Shown here in pieces: positions 7,841 to 16,340 of a stretch of 64,000 nucleotides of DNA. The position numbers and the translations under genes are program-made. Within the stretch, counting starts at the first letter, position 1. Each line of letters begins with the position of its first letter. The notes under the pieces were generated by a model. The model did not search any database. It was not told the origin of the DNA and saw nothing but the letters and a program-made list of their open reading frames with translations. The stretch comes from Streptomyces sp. NBC_00572 (lineage in GTDB: Bacteria > Actinomycetota > Actinomycetes > Streptomycetales > Streptomycetaceae). The DNA lies in contig NZ_JAPENX010000001.1 of assembly GCF_026341815.1 (NCBI RefSeq), forward strand, positions 4,960,001 to 5,024,000, given 5' to 3'.

Positions 7841-8881
7841 TCAGTCCTGCTTCTTCCTTCGCGTGCCGAAGACGATCTCGTCCCAGCTGGGCACCGCCGC
7901 GCGGCGGCCCGGACGGACACCGTCCGCCTCGGCCTGGCGGTCCGTGGTGCCGGTGAGACGGTCCCGGTGACCCGAGACCGCGCGCGGCATCAGGACATCG
8001 GCGTACGCGGAACCGGCACCCGCCGAAGCGGCCGGGGCCGGCGGCTCCTCCGCCTCGGCCTCCTCCGACGGCTCCGTGCCCGGGGGATCGGGCACGACCA
8101 TGTCGCCGCGGAAGCTCGGCACGGCCTCCAGGAGGCTCGTCAGGGAGTCCCGCTCCTCCTCCGGCTCGGCGGGTGCGGACGCGGACGCCCGCTCCAGCTG
8201 GCGGTGGTCGAGCTGACGGTCCAGGGCGCGGTCCAGCGGCCGGTCCCGGGGCAGCCGGGCGATGCGCGGCACGAACGGGAAGCTCGGCTCCGGCGCGGCG
8301 GCGATCGTGTCGTCCGTCTCGCCGATCAGGGCACGCGCCTCGTCGTCCACGGCCTGGACGAGCCGCCGGGGCGGGTCGTACGTCCAGCTGGCCGTGTGGA
8401 CCTCGCCGGCGACGCGGTAGACGAGCAGCACCTCCCAGGTGCCGTCGTCACGCCGCCAGGAGTCCCACTGCACGGTGTCCTTCTCGGCGCCGCGCAGCAG
8501 CAGCCGCTCCTGCACCGCCTCACCGAGCTGGGGGCCGTTGTTCTCGCCGGGCCTGCGGACCGGGGTCTTGCGGGCCCGCTCCGCCATGAAGGCGCGCTCG
8601 GCGAGCACCGGGCCCTCGAAGCGGCGCACGCGGTCGACGGGGATGCCGGCCATCTGGGCGACCTCCTCCGCGGAGGCACCGGCTCGTATCCGTGCCTGGA
8701 TGTCGCGGGGGCGGAGGTGGCTCTCCACCTCGATCTCGATCTGCCCGAGGCGCGCGCGGTCGTTGCGCACGGCGGCGCGGAGCCGCTCGTCGATCGGAAG
8801 TGTGTACTCCGTGCTGTCAGCAGCCTTCAGCACCAGTCGTGTGCCGTCGTTGGAGACGGCCACGACACGCAGTTCGGGCAT
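7841..8881 (-). CDS. sepH: Septation protein SepH
   Basis: SepH binds FtsZ and promotes its assembly during sporulation septation in Streptomyces. The N-terminal DUF3071-type domain (about residues 1-165) begins MPELRVVAVSNDGTRLVLKA. It contains a helix-turn-helix-like segment SAEEVAQMAGIPVDRVRRFEG near residues 70-95, then a second conserved block (WEVLLVYRVAGEVHTASWTYD, LVQAVDDEARALIGE). The remainder is acidic and low-complexity, ending in the conserved short tail SWDEIVFGTRRKKQD. At 346 residues it has the expected length. The ATG at 8879-8881 has GGAGG upstream on the minus strand. The gene is single and converges on the sulfurtransferase gene. Confidence 0.93.
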   Translation of the reverse strand: MPELRVVAVSNDGTRLVLKAADSTEYTLPIDERLRAAVRNDRARLGQIEIEVESHLRPRDIQARIRAGASAEEVAQMAGIPVDRVRRFEGPVLAERAFMAERARKTPVRRPGENNGPQLGEAVQERLLLRGAEKDTVQWDSWRRDDGTWEVLLVYRVAGEVHTASWTYDPPRRLVQAVDDEARALIGETDDTIAAAPEPSFPFVPRIARLPRDRPLDRALDRQLDHRQLERASASAPAEPEEERDSLTSLLEAVPSFRGDMVVPDPPGTEPSEEAEAEEPPAPAASAGAGSAYADVLMPRAVSGHRDRLTGTTDRQAEADGVRPGRRAAVPSWDEIVFGTRRKKQD

Positions 8882-9346
8882 GGGGACCTCCCGGGTGGTG
8901 CCTGCCGACGTCACGTGCGTCGCTGCTTCCGCTAGTCGAGTGTGGCCTGCCCGGGTGCAGCCTGCCACTACCTTGCCGAGTTGCCCGGCGTGTCGGGCGT
9001 GGACCCTGGAACGCCGTTATGACACGGTTACCTGTTCGCTACCCGGAGTGACGGGCAGTCACTCTGTGCGGTCAGTTTCCGTGCGATGCCGCGGCGCCGC
9101 CGGTTCGAGCGCCGTCTCCGGCCCCCTCCCCTTGATCCCGGGCACCCGTGAAGGCGTCCGGACCCAGGGTTCGTCAATGTACTCCATTCGGGCCACCTGG
9201 GTGGACCGGCGCGCCGCCCAACTTCTCGGGCGGTACGGGAGTTGAGTGTCCGCGATCTTCCCCCGTACGTGTCGCTCTTCACAGAAAGAGCAGAAACGGA
9301 ACTATTCCCTTCGCCCATTTGTCCCTTCTGGGTGGAAGGCGAACGG
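8882..9346. other. 465-bp divergent intergenic region
   Basis: This interval holds the promoters for sepH (minus) and the hypothetical membrane protein gene (plus). I see no RNA gene, no convincing ORF and no clear repeat. The segment around 9280-9335 is less GC-rich than its surroundings and precedes the ribosome site GGAAGG at 9334-9339. Confidence 0.5.
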
Positions 9347-10315
9347 ATGAGCCGTCAGGGGCTGGAGCAGGGGTCGGAGATGCGTCACAGGCCGGATATC
9401 GACACGGACGAGGCGGAGGAGAGGGGTGAGGCGGCGGAGAAGGAGGAGGGCGGCAAGAGGCGGATCGACCTGAGCGTGGCTCAGGTCTCGGGCAGCGCCC
9501 TGGCCGCGGTCATCGCCGCCAAACTCGCCTCCACCCTCGGCGTGTACGGCACGATCCTGGGCGCCGGTGTGATCAGTGTCATCGCCACCTGCGGCGGCCC
9601 GCTCTTCCAGCACCTCTTCCGCCGCACGGGCGAACAGGTCCGCGACGCGACCGTCGCCGCCAAGCCGAAGGCCCGTCAGGTGCCGCTCGCGCCCGGGCCG
9701 CAGGACGACCGCACCCTGATGCTGGGCACGGTCCGGGCGCCCGACCCGTACGTCGAGGAGCTCGACGAGGAGTTCGGCGCGGCGACCACCCACGGCACCC
9801 GGGTCCGGGGCTGGAAGCGCCCGGCGATCGCCGCAGCCCTCGTCTTCGGCGTCACCATGGGCGGCATCACCACCTACGAACTGGTCTCCGGACAGGACTT
9901 CAGCGGAACGCACGGCACCACCACGTTCGGATCCGTCGTCCGTGGCGGGGGGAGCTCGGGGCAGGACGGGCCGCCGGCCGAGGACAAGGACCCCTCGCCC
10001 GCACCGTCCGGGTCAGCCGACGGCACCGCGCGGCCGGACGACGGCGCCGGCAGCCCCTCGACGGGCGGCACGCCGACCCCGGGCGAGCAGGACACCGGGC
10101 AGAACGGCACCGCGACCCCCTCGCCGGAGCCGACGCCCTCCGGCTCGACCGACGGCGAGGCCACCCCGACGCCCACGCCGACCCCGACCGCTCCGACGAC
10201 GGAGCCGACCGCCCCGACCGAGGAGCCGACGACCGGGACGGGGCAGCCGGAGCCCCCGTCGGCCCCGGCACCGGCGGGAGCCGGAGCCGGAGCCGATGCG
10301 GGGACCGAGCAGTGA
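9347..10315 (+). CDS. Hypothetical membrane-anchored protein with Pro/Thr-rich tail
   Basis: The product is 322 residues. Residues 1-40 are charged. A hydrophobic Ala/Gly-rich segment (SALAAVIAAKLASTLGVYG, then ILGAGVISVIATCGGPLFQHL) spans about residues 48-90. A second membrane helix (AIAAALVFGVTMGGITTYELV) lies near 170-190. The last 110 residues are a low-complexity Pro/Thr/Ser/Gly/Glu tail, probably extracytoplasmic. The start is the ATG at 9347 with GGAAGG seven bases upstream; 35 in-frame upstream codons lack such a site. I recognise no enzymatic motif. It may be an envelope-spanning protein of unknown function. It converges on the FAD oxidase gene with only 7 bp between stops. Confidence 0.75.
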   Translation: MSRQGLEQGSEMRHRPDIDTDEAEERGEAAEKEEGGKRRIDLSVAQVSGSALAAVIAAKLASTLGVYGTILGAGVISVIATCGGPLFQHLFRRTGEQVRDATVAAKPKARQVPLAPGPQDDRTLMLGTVRAPDPYVEELDEEFGAATTHGTRVRGWKRPAIAAALVFGVTMGGITTYELVSGQDFSGTHGTTTFGSVVRGGGSSGQDGPPAEDKDPSPAPSGSADGTARPDDGAGSPSTGGTPTPGEQDTGQNGTATPSPEPTPSGSTDGEATPTPTPTPTAPTTEPTAPTEEPTTGTGQPEPPSAPAPAGAGAGADAGTEQ

Positions 10316-10322
10316 CCGCCCG

Positions 10323-11663
10323 TCAGTCGCCCAGGACGCGGCGCAGGTAGTCGTTGGCGAACAGCCGGTCCGGGTCGAGCCGGTCCCGCAGCGCCGTGAA
10401 CTCGGCGAAGCGCGGGTAGACCTCGGAGAAGTAGGCGGCGTCACGGGTGTGGACCTTGCCCCAGTGGGGGCGGCCCCCGTGCGCCGTCATGATGCGCTCC
10501 ACCGCGGTGAAGTACGCGCGGTGGGGCGTTCCCTTGTAGAGGTGGACGGCGATGTACGCGGTCTCCCGGCCCGAGGCCGTGGACAGCGCGATGTCGTCCG
10601 CCGGGGCCGTCCGCACCTCCACCGGGAAGCTCACCTTGAGCGGCGAGCGCTCGACCATCGCCTTGACCTCGCGCAGCGCGGCGACCGCCGCCTCACGCGG
10701 AAGCGCGTACTCCATCTCCAGGAAGCGCACCCGGCGCGGCGAGGTGAAGACCTTGTACGGGATGTCGGTGTACGTACGGGCCGACAGGGCCCGGCTGGAG
10801 AGCTTGGCGATCGAGGGGATGGCCGGCGGCACCGCGCGGCCCAGCGAGCACGCCACCTGGAAGAGCCCGTTGGAGAGGAGCTCGTCGTCGATCCAGCCGC
10901 TGACCCGGCCGGGCGGAGCGGCGGGGCCCGCGCTGCGGTTGTTGCGCTTGGTGTTGCAGTTGTCCGTGTGCGGGAACCAGTAGAACTCGAAGTGCTCGTT
11001 CTCCGCGTGCAGCGCGTCGAACTCCGAGGCGACCCGGTCGAAGGTCATCGGCTCCTCGCGCGCGGTGAGCAGGAAGACCGGCTCCACGGCGAAGGTGATC
11101 GCCGTGACCACACCGAGGGCGCCGAGGCCGATCCGGGCGGCCGCGAAGACCTCCGGATTCTCCTTCTCCGAACAGACGAGCAGCTCACCCGAGGCCGTCA
11201 CCAGCTCCAGCTCGCGGATCTGCGCGGCTATCGAGGCCGAGTCGCGGCCCGTGCCGTGCGTTCCGGTGGAGGTGGCCCCGGCGACGGTCTGCTCCATGAT
11301 GTCGCCCATGTTCGTGAGCGACAGGCCCTCCCGGGCCAGCGCCACGTTGAGCCGCTTGAGCGGGGTGCCCGACTCGACCGTCACGGTCATCGACTCGCGG
11401 TCGATCCGCCGGATCCCCGTCAGCAGACCGGGCCGGATGAGCACGCCGTCGGTGGCCGCGATCGAGGTGAAGGAGTGGCCGGTGCCGACCGTCTTCACCC
11501 GCAGCCCGTCCTCGGCCGCCCGGCGCACCGCCTCGGCGAGCTCCTCGGCCGAGGCCGGGCTCACCTCCCGCACGGGGCGGGAGGTGACGTTCCCCGCCCA
11601 GTTACGCCACGGGCTGTTCGCCGTCCTGGCGCTCCCCGACCCCGCTGTTGTCGTCCCGCTCAC
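10323..11663 (-). CDS. FAD-linked oxidase, D-arabinono-1,4-lactone oxidase type
   Basis: A 446-residue flavoprotein of the vanillyl-alcohol-oxidase superfamily. The FAD-binding PCMH domain starts near WRNWAGNVTSRPV and includes TVGTGHSFTSIAATDG, where the His of GHS is the usual covalent-flavin ligand. GATSTGTHGTGR forms the pyrophosphate loop. The C-terminal ALO domain ends with HWGKVHT and FAEFTALRDRLDPDRLFANDYL, typical of aldonolactone/alditol oxidases. The GTG at 11661-11663 is preceded by GGGAGG. It lies inside the MFS gene's 3' end (62-bp overlap), so the two genes are probably co-transcribed and coupled. The physiological sugar substrate is unknown. Confidence 0.88.
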   Translation of the reverse strand: MSGTTTAGSGSARTANSPWRNWAGNVTSRPVREVSPASAEELAEAVRRAAEDGLRVKTVGTGHSFTSIAATDGVLIRPGLLTGIRRIDRESMTVTVESGTPLKRLNVALAREGLSLTNMGDIMEQTVAGATSTGTHGTGRDSASIAAQIRELELVTASGELLVCSEKENPEVFAAARIGLGALGVVTAITFAVEPVFLLTAREEPMTFDRVASEFDALHAENEHFEFYWFPHTDNCNTKRNNRSAGPAAPPGRVSGWIDDELLSNGLFQVACSLGRAVPPAIPSIAKLSSRALSARTYTDIPYKVFTSPRRVRFLEMEYALPREAAVAALREVKAMVERSPLKVSFPVEVRTAPADDIALSTASGRETAYIAVHLYKGTPHRAYFTAVERIMTAHGGRPHWGKVHTRDAAYFSEVYPRFAEFTALRDRLDPDRLFANDYLRRVLGD

Positions 11664-12918
11664 GCTGCCCCTCCCGGTTCGGCGCCGGCCTGCGCAGCCG
11701 GCGGTGTCCGAGGAGACCCACCGCGACCGCGAGCGCACCCGAGACGACGGGCACCACGTACCCCGCCTCGGCCCCCGACGCGTCGACCACCCAGCCTGCG
11801 GCCGAGGAGCCGAGCGCCACGCCGATCGCGAGCCCGGTACCCGTCCAGGTCATGCCCTCGGTCAGCTTGGTGCGCGGTACGTGCGCTTCGACGAGGGCCA
11901 TGGTCGTGACCATCGTCGGTGCGATGGACAGGCCCGCGACAAAGAGCGCCACGGCCAGCAACGGCAAGTTCCCGGCCAGTAGGAGGGGGATCATACTCAC
12001 GGCCATCGCGCAGATGCCCAGGAGCCAGCGACGGGACGGCTCGCTCTTGAGGTGGAGCAGTCCGAAGACGGCGCCGGCCAGACCGGACCCCAGGGCGTAG
12101 ACGGCCAGAACGAGACTGGCGGCGGCCTTGTGGCCCTGCTCCTCGGCGAAGGCCACCGTCACCACGTCGACCGAGCCGAAGATGGCGCCGGTGGCGACGA
12201 AGGCGAGGGCGAGGACCTGGAGGCCGGGGGAGCGGAGCGCGGAACCGCCGCTGTCGCCCTGCTGGGGGTGCGGGACGGGCTCGGTGGCGCGCTGCGAGGT
12301 CAGCCAGAAGACGCCGACGGTCAGGAACACCCCGGCGAACAGCGGACCGGCCTCGGGGAACCAGGTCGTCGACAGACCGATCGAGAGGATCGGGCCGAAG
12401 ATGAAGCACACCTCGTCGACGATCGACTCCCAGGAGTACGCCGTGTGCAGGCGCCGTTCGTCGCCCCGGTAGATCTCCGCCCATCGGGCGCGGGTCATGG
12501 CACCGACGCTCGGCACACAGCCGATGACGGCCGTGAAGACGAAGAGCGTCCAGTCCGGAGCCTTCTGCTGCACACAGACCAGGAGCCCGGCGGCGGCCAC
12601 GAGCGAGACCAGGGTCACCGGGCGCAGCACCCGGCGCTGCCCGTGCCGGTCGACCAGGCGCGAGACCAGGGGGCCGAGGACCGCGGCGGACATCGCGAGC
12701 GTCGCGGACAGGGCTCCGGCAAGGCCGTACCGGCCGGTGACCTGCGAAATCATGGTCACGATGCCGATGCCCATCATGGACAGGGGCATCCGGCCGAAGA
12801 ATCCGGCGACGGAGAACGCGGTGGTGCCGGGCGCCTTGAAGATCGCGCCGTAGGGACTGGGCAAGAGGCTCTCCGGATCTCCGTGCTTCGGAGCGGGCTC
12901 CGCGCGACGACTCAACAC
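11602..12918 (-). CDS. MFS transporter
   Basis: A 438-residue major facilitator with about 12 hydrophobic segments and the loop 2-3 motif SRLVDRHGQRRVLRP (GxxxDRxGRR-like). It probably effluxes or imports a small molecule in exchange for protons; the substrate is not readable. The frame begins with GTG then TTG (VLSRRAEPAP), and no strong ribosome site precedes it. The upstream DNA is unusually AT-rich (12,919-12,930), so a leaderless or weakly initiated transcript is possible. The FAD oxidase overlaps its 3' end by 62 bp. Confidence 0.85.
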   Translation of the reverse strand: MLSRRAEPAPKHGDPESLLPSPYGAIFKAPGTTAFSVAGFFGRMPLSMMGIGIVTMISQVTGRYGLAGALSATLAMSAAVLGPLVSRLVDRHGQRRVLRPVTLVSLVAAAGLLVCVQQKAPDWTLFVFTAVIGCVPSVGAMTRARWAEIYRGDERRLHTAYSWESIVDEVCFIFGPILSIGLSTTWFPEAGPLFAGVFLTVGVFWLTSQRATEPVPHPQQGDSGGSALRSPGLQVLALAFVATGAIFGSVDVVTVAFAEEQGHKAAASLVLAVYALGSGLAGAVFGLLHLKSEPSRRWLLGICAMAVSMIPLLLAGNLPLLAVALFVAGLSIAPTMVTTMALVEAHVPRTKLTEGMTWTGTGLAIGVALGSSAAGWVVDASGAEAGYVVPVVSGALAVAVGLLGHRRLRRPAPNREGQRERDDNSGVGERQDGEQPVA

Positions 12919-13077
12919 GTGTAATTAATAGCTAAAGCCTACGGTGTTGAAGTCGGTGGGTCATCCCCTATTTTCCGGACGAGTGCCGAGGTGACGGATT
13001 CCGGCGCCGATTCCGGACCCCGGGCTTCGGACGGGCCGCGCCGTTCGCCGTCGGAGGCGGGTGGGAGGATCGGTGCC

Positions 13078-14205
13078 ATGTCCGATCAGCACGATCCCGC
13101 CCCGTACGACGCCCTGCTGCTGCTCTCGTTCGGCGGCCCCGAGGGCCCGGACGACGTGGTCCCGTTCCTGGAGAACGTGACGCGCGGCCGAGGCATCCCG
13201 AAGGAACGGCTCAAGGAAGTGGGGCAGCACTACTTCCTCTTCGGCGGCGTCTCCCCGATCAACGACCAGAACCGCGCGCTCCTCGACGCGCTGCGGGCGG
13301 ACTTCGCCGAGGCCGGCCTGAAGGTGCCCGTCTACTGGGGAAACCGGAACTGGGCCCCGTACCTCACCGACACCCTCCGCGAGATGATCACCGACGGCCG
13401 ACGCCACATCGCCGTCCTCGCTACCAGCGCGTACGCCTCCTACTCCGGCTGCCGCCAGTACCGCGAGAACCTCGCGGACGCGCTGGCGACCCTGGAGGCG
13501 GAAGGGCTCCCGCTGCCCCGGGTCGACAAGCTCCGGCACTACTTCAACCACCCCGGCTTCGTCGAGCCCATGGTCGAGGGCGTCCTCGCCTCCCTCGCCG
13601 AGCTCGACCCGGCCGTCCGAGACGGTGCCCACCTCGCCTTCACCACCCACTCCATCCCGGACTCCGCCGCGGACTCCTCCGGACCCGTCACCGAGCACGG
13701 CGAGGGCGGTGCCTACGTCCGGCAGCACCTCGACGTGGCGCGGGTGATCGTCGACGCGGTCCGCGAGCGGACCGGGATCGACCACCCCTGGCAGCTCGTC
13801 TACCAGTCCCGCAGCGGCGCCCCCCACATCCCGTGGCTGGAGCCCGACATCTGCGACCACCTGGAGGAGCTGCACGGCGCCGGGGTCCCCGCGGCCGTCA
13901 TGGTCCCGATCGGCTTCGTCTCCGATCACATGGAGGTCCTCTACGACCTCGACACCGAGGCCACGGCCAAGGCCGCCGAACTCGGACTGCCCGTCCGGCG
14001 CTCCGCCACCGTCGGTGCCCACCCGCGCTTCGCCGCCGCCGTCCGCGAACTCGTCCTGGAGCGGGCCGCGCACGAGCGGGGGACCCGGGCCGAGCGGTGC
14101 GCCCTGGGCGCCCTCGGGCCCTCCCACGACCTGTGCCCGATCGGCTGCTGCCCGGCCAGGGCGGAGCGCCCGGCGGCCGCCGGCGCCGACAGCCCGTACG
14201 CGTAA
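13078..14205 (+). CDS. hemH: Ferrochelatase (coproporphyrin III type)
   Basis: The enzyme inserts Fe2+ into a porphyrin. In actinobacteria the substrate is coproporphyrin III, and the gene is then also called cpfC. The 375-residue product has ALLLLSFGGPEGPDDV at the start, the catalytic His191 in FTTHSIPDSAA, and IGFVSDHMEVLYDLD near the metal site. The C-terminal extension carries Cys341, Cys353 and the pair Cys357/Cys358. This fits the [2Fe-2S] cluster of actinobacterial enzymes, with an internal Cys (YSGCRQY) as a further candidate ligand. The ATG at 13078 has GGGAGGA upstream, and an earlier in-frame start at 12,991 is unsupported. The phosphatase gene follows after 9 bp. Confidence 0.95.
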   Translation: MSDQHDPAPYDALLLLSFGGPEGPDDVVPFLENVTRGRGIPKERLKEVGQHYFLFGGVSPINDQNRALLDALRADFAEAGLKVPVYWGNRNWAPYLTDTLREMITDGRRHIAVLATSAYASYSGCRQYRENLADALATLEAEGLPLPRVDKLRHYFNHPGFVEPMVEGVLASLAELDPAVRDGAHLAFTTHSIPDSAADSSGPVTEHGEGGAYVRQHLDVARVIVDAVRERTGIDHPWQLVYQSRSGAPHIPWLEPDICDHLEELHGAGVPAAVMVPIGFVSDHMEVLYDLDTEATAKAAELGLPVRRSATVGAHPRFAAAVRELVLERAAHERGTRAERCALGALGPSHDLCPIGCCPARAERPAAAGADSPYA

Positions 14206-14214
14206 GGAACCCGT

Positions 14215-15054
14215 GTGACCGACATGGCCGACGGCGTGACCGAAGGGACCGACGTGACCGACCCGCTGCTCACCGAACTGCTCGACCTCGCCCTGGAGGC
14301 CGCACGGCGGGCCGGAGCGCTGCTGCGCGACGGCAGGCCGGACGACCTGGCGGTGGCGAAGACCAAGTCGAGCCCCATCGACGTGGTCACCGAGATGGAC
14401 ATCGCCGCCGAGAAGCTGATCACCGGCTTCCTCGCCGAGCACCGCCCGCAGGACGGTTTCCTCGGCGAGGAGGGCGCGTCCAGCCCCGGCACCAGCGGCA
14501 TCCGCTGGGTGATCGACCCCCTCGACGGCACCGTGAACTACCTGTACGGCCTGCCCACCTGGGCGGTCTCGATCGCCGCCGAACGAGACGGCGTGACCGT
14601 GGCCGGCGTCGTCGAGGCCCCGATGCGCGGCGAGACGTACCGGGCCGTCCTCGGCGGCGGCGCGTACACGGGCGACCGGCGCCTCGCCGTCCGCCCCTCG
14701 CCCCCGTTCGACCAGGCACTCCTCGGCACGGGCTTCGGGTACGTCCAGTCCCGGCGCGCCCACCAGGCGGACGTCGCCCAGCGCGTGATCCCGCGCGTCC
14801 GCGACATCCGGCGCGGCGGCTCGGCCGCCATCGACCTCTGCGACGTCGCCGCCGGGCGTCTGGACGCCTACTACGAGCGGGGCCTCAACCCCTGGGACCT
14901 CGCCGCGGGCGCCCTGATCGCCCGTGAGGCGGGCGCGCTGACCGGGGGGCGCCCGGGAGAGCCGGAGTCGGGCGAACTGACCCTGGCGGCCTCTCCAGGC
15001 CTCTTCGGACCCCTCCAGGAGCTCCTGGAGGAGCTGGGCGCCTGGCACGACTGA
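14215..15054 (+). CDS. Inositol monophosphatase-family phosphatase
   Basis: A 279-residue Mg2+-dependent, Li+-sensitive-type phosphatase. The metal-binding motifs are present: GEEGA (Glu near residue 85), WVIDPLDGTVNYLYG (about 99-113), and the C-terminal motif NPWDLAAGALIAREAGA. The family includes enzymes that act on inositol phosphate, histidinol phosphate, PAP and fructose bisphosphate. In actinobacteria inositol phosphate feeds mycothiol and phosphatidylinositol, but the substrate cannot be fixed from sequence. The GTG start at 14215 has AAGGAA upstream. It follows hemH by 9 bp and ends before a strong terminator, forming a two-gene operon. Confidence 0.9.
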   Translation: MTDMADGVTEGTDVTDPLLTELLDLALEAARRAGALLRDGRPDDLAVAKTKSSPIDVVTEMDIAAEKLITGFLAEHRPQDGFLGEEGASSPGTSGIRWVIDPLDGTVNYLYGLPTWAVSIAAERDGVTVAGVVEAPMRGETYRAVLGGGAYTGDRRLAVRPSPPFDQALLGTGFGYVQSRRAHQADVAQRVIPRVRDIRRGGSAAIDLCDVAAGRLDAYYERGLNPWDLAAGALIAREAGALTGGRPGEPESGELTLAASPGLFGPLQELLEELGAWHD

Positions 15055-15072
15055 CACCTGGCACCACCGACA

Positions 15073-15122
15073 CACGTGTGAGGGCCCCGGCGCCGTTCCC
15101 GGCACCGGGGCCCTCACACGTG
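15073..15122. terminator. Perfect 18-bp hairpin terminator
   Basis: Bases 15073-15090 pair with 15105-15122 around a 14-nt loop that is itself partly self-complementary. It sits between the phosphatase gene and a convergent small gene and can stop both transcripts. Confidence 0.85.
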
Positions 15123-15134
15123 GGTGGGGACGGG

Positions 15135-15308
15135 TCAGACACCCGGCACGGCAACCTCCACGCCGTGCTCGGCGGCCAGTCGGTGCAGGTCGTCCAGCTC
15201 CGCCTGCTCGACATCGGCCAGGTAGTCGTCGCCCGTCTCACGAGCCCGCGTGAGGTCGGTCTGCGTGGTCCTGATGCGGTGCAGCAGGCCTGCGGTGAAA
15301 GCGTCCAT
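15135..15308 (-). CDS. Small conserved hypothetical protein (57 aa)
   Basis: The reading frame starting at the ATG 15306-15308 has a ribosome site (GAGGGG) on the minus strand. It encodes 57 residues: MDAFTAGLLHRIRTTQ, a charged helical middle (RARETGDDYLADVEQAELDDLHRLA) and a short hydrophobic end. It looks like a two-helix soluble protein or coiled coil with no catalytic motif. It converges with the phosphatase gene across the terminator. Confidence 0.6.
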   Translation of the reverse strand: MDAFTAGLLHRIRTTQTDLTRARETGDDYLADVEQAELDDLHRLAAEHGVEVAVPGV

Positions 15309-15682
15309 CGTGCGCCCCCTCGTCATGGGTCCGGTGGCACGGGGGTGTGCCGAGGGTGGGTGGATCACACACTGCGGTCTCTGGGGGACAGAGAGCGGTA
15401 GGTGGCGCGCCACATACAGGGCGTGATCACGGGGTGTGCAGTCGTCCTCCCCAGCCCTTTCCTCAGAGAAACCTCAACTGGCCCGCGAATCCGGTGAATT
15501 CTTCGTTCCCGGCCAAGCGCCCCGCCGCGCGCCCCCCGTTCACCACCCGCCCGCCCAGGGCCCCGCACCGCCGTCTTACAGCCGGTTTACGCGCGTACGG
15601 GGCAGGATGGACACGCACAGTCAGTGCTCAGGTTTCAGCCGGTCCGGCTCCGGACCGCAACTCAACGGGAAGGATGTACGAC
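15309..15682. other. 374-bp divergent intergenic region upstream of cutR
   Basis: The interval carries promoters for the small minus-strand gene and for cutRS. No RNA gene or further ORF is convincing. A short inverted repeat (GGTCCGGCTCCGGACC type, near 15640-15658) lies just upstream of the cutR ribosome site and could be an operator or part of the 5' leader. Confidence 0.4.
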
Positions 15683-16336
15683 GTGCGCGTACTCGTCGTC
15701 GAGGACGAGCAGCTGCTCGCCGATGCGGTGGCCACCGGACTGCGCCGGGAGGCCATGGCCGTCGACGTCGTGTACGACGGCGCCGCGGCCCTGGAGCGCG
15801 TCGGGGTGAACGACTACGACGTCGTCGTCCTCGACCGCGACCTTCCCCTCGTCCACGGTGACGACGTCTGCCGCAAGATCGTGGAGCTGGGCATGCCCAC
15901 CCGCGTCCTGATGCTCACCGCGTCCGGCGACGTCAGCGACCGGGTCGAGGGCCTGGAGCTGGGGGCGGACGACTACCTGCCCAAGCCCTTCGCCTTCACC
16001 GAGCTCACCGCGCGCGTGCGGGCCCTCGGCCGGCGCACCAGCGTGCCCCTGCCGCCCGTCCTGGAGCGCGCCGGCATCAAGCTCGACCCGAACCGCCGCG
16101 AGGTCTTCCGCGAGGGCAAGGAGGTCCAGCTCGCGCCGAAGGAGTTCGCCGTCCTGGAGGTCCTCATGCGCAGCGAGGGCGCCGTCGTCTCGGCCGAGCA
16201 GCTCCTGGAGAAGGCCTGGGACGAGAACACCGACCCGTTCACCAACGTCGTCCGCGTCACCGTCATGACCCTGCGCCGCAAGCTCGGTGAGCCGCCGGTC
16301 ATCGTCACCGTGCCCGGCTCCGGGTACCGGATCTGA
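15683..16336 (+). CDS. cutR: Response regulator CutR (OmpR family)
   Basis: A 217-residue receiver plus winged-helix DNA-binding protein. The receiver domain (1-118) has the acidic pair in VVEDEQ, the phosphoacceptor Asp51 in VVVLDRDLP, Thr in MLTASG and Lys in YLPKPFAF. The effector domain has LDPNRREVFREGKEVQLAPKEFAVLEVLM and a recognition helix near TNVVRVTVMTLRRKLG. The start is taken as GTG 15683, with GGAAGG nine bases upstream; the in-frame ATG at 15674 abuts the ribosome site. It is followed after 4 bp by its sensor kinase. In S. lividans and S. coelicolor CutRS is linked to secretion/envelope stress and repression of antibiotic production. Confidence 0.9.
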   Translation: MRVLVVEDEQLLADAVATGLRREAMAVDVVYDGAAALERVGVNDYDVVVLDRDLPLVHGDDVCRKIVELGMPTRVLMLTASGDVSDRVEGLELGADDYLPKPFAFTELTARVRALGRRTSVPLPPVLERAGIKLDPNRREVFREGKEVQLAPKEFAVLEVLMRSEGAVVSAEQLLEKAWDENTDPFTNVVRVTVMTLRRKLGEPPVIVTVPGSGYRI

Positions 16337-16340
16337 CCCG

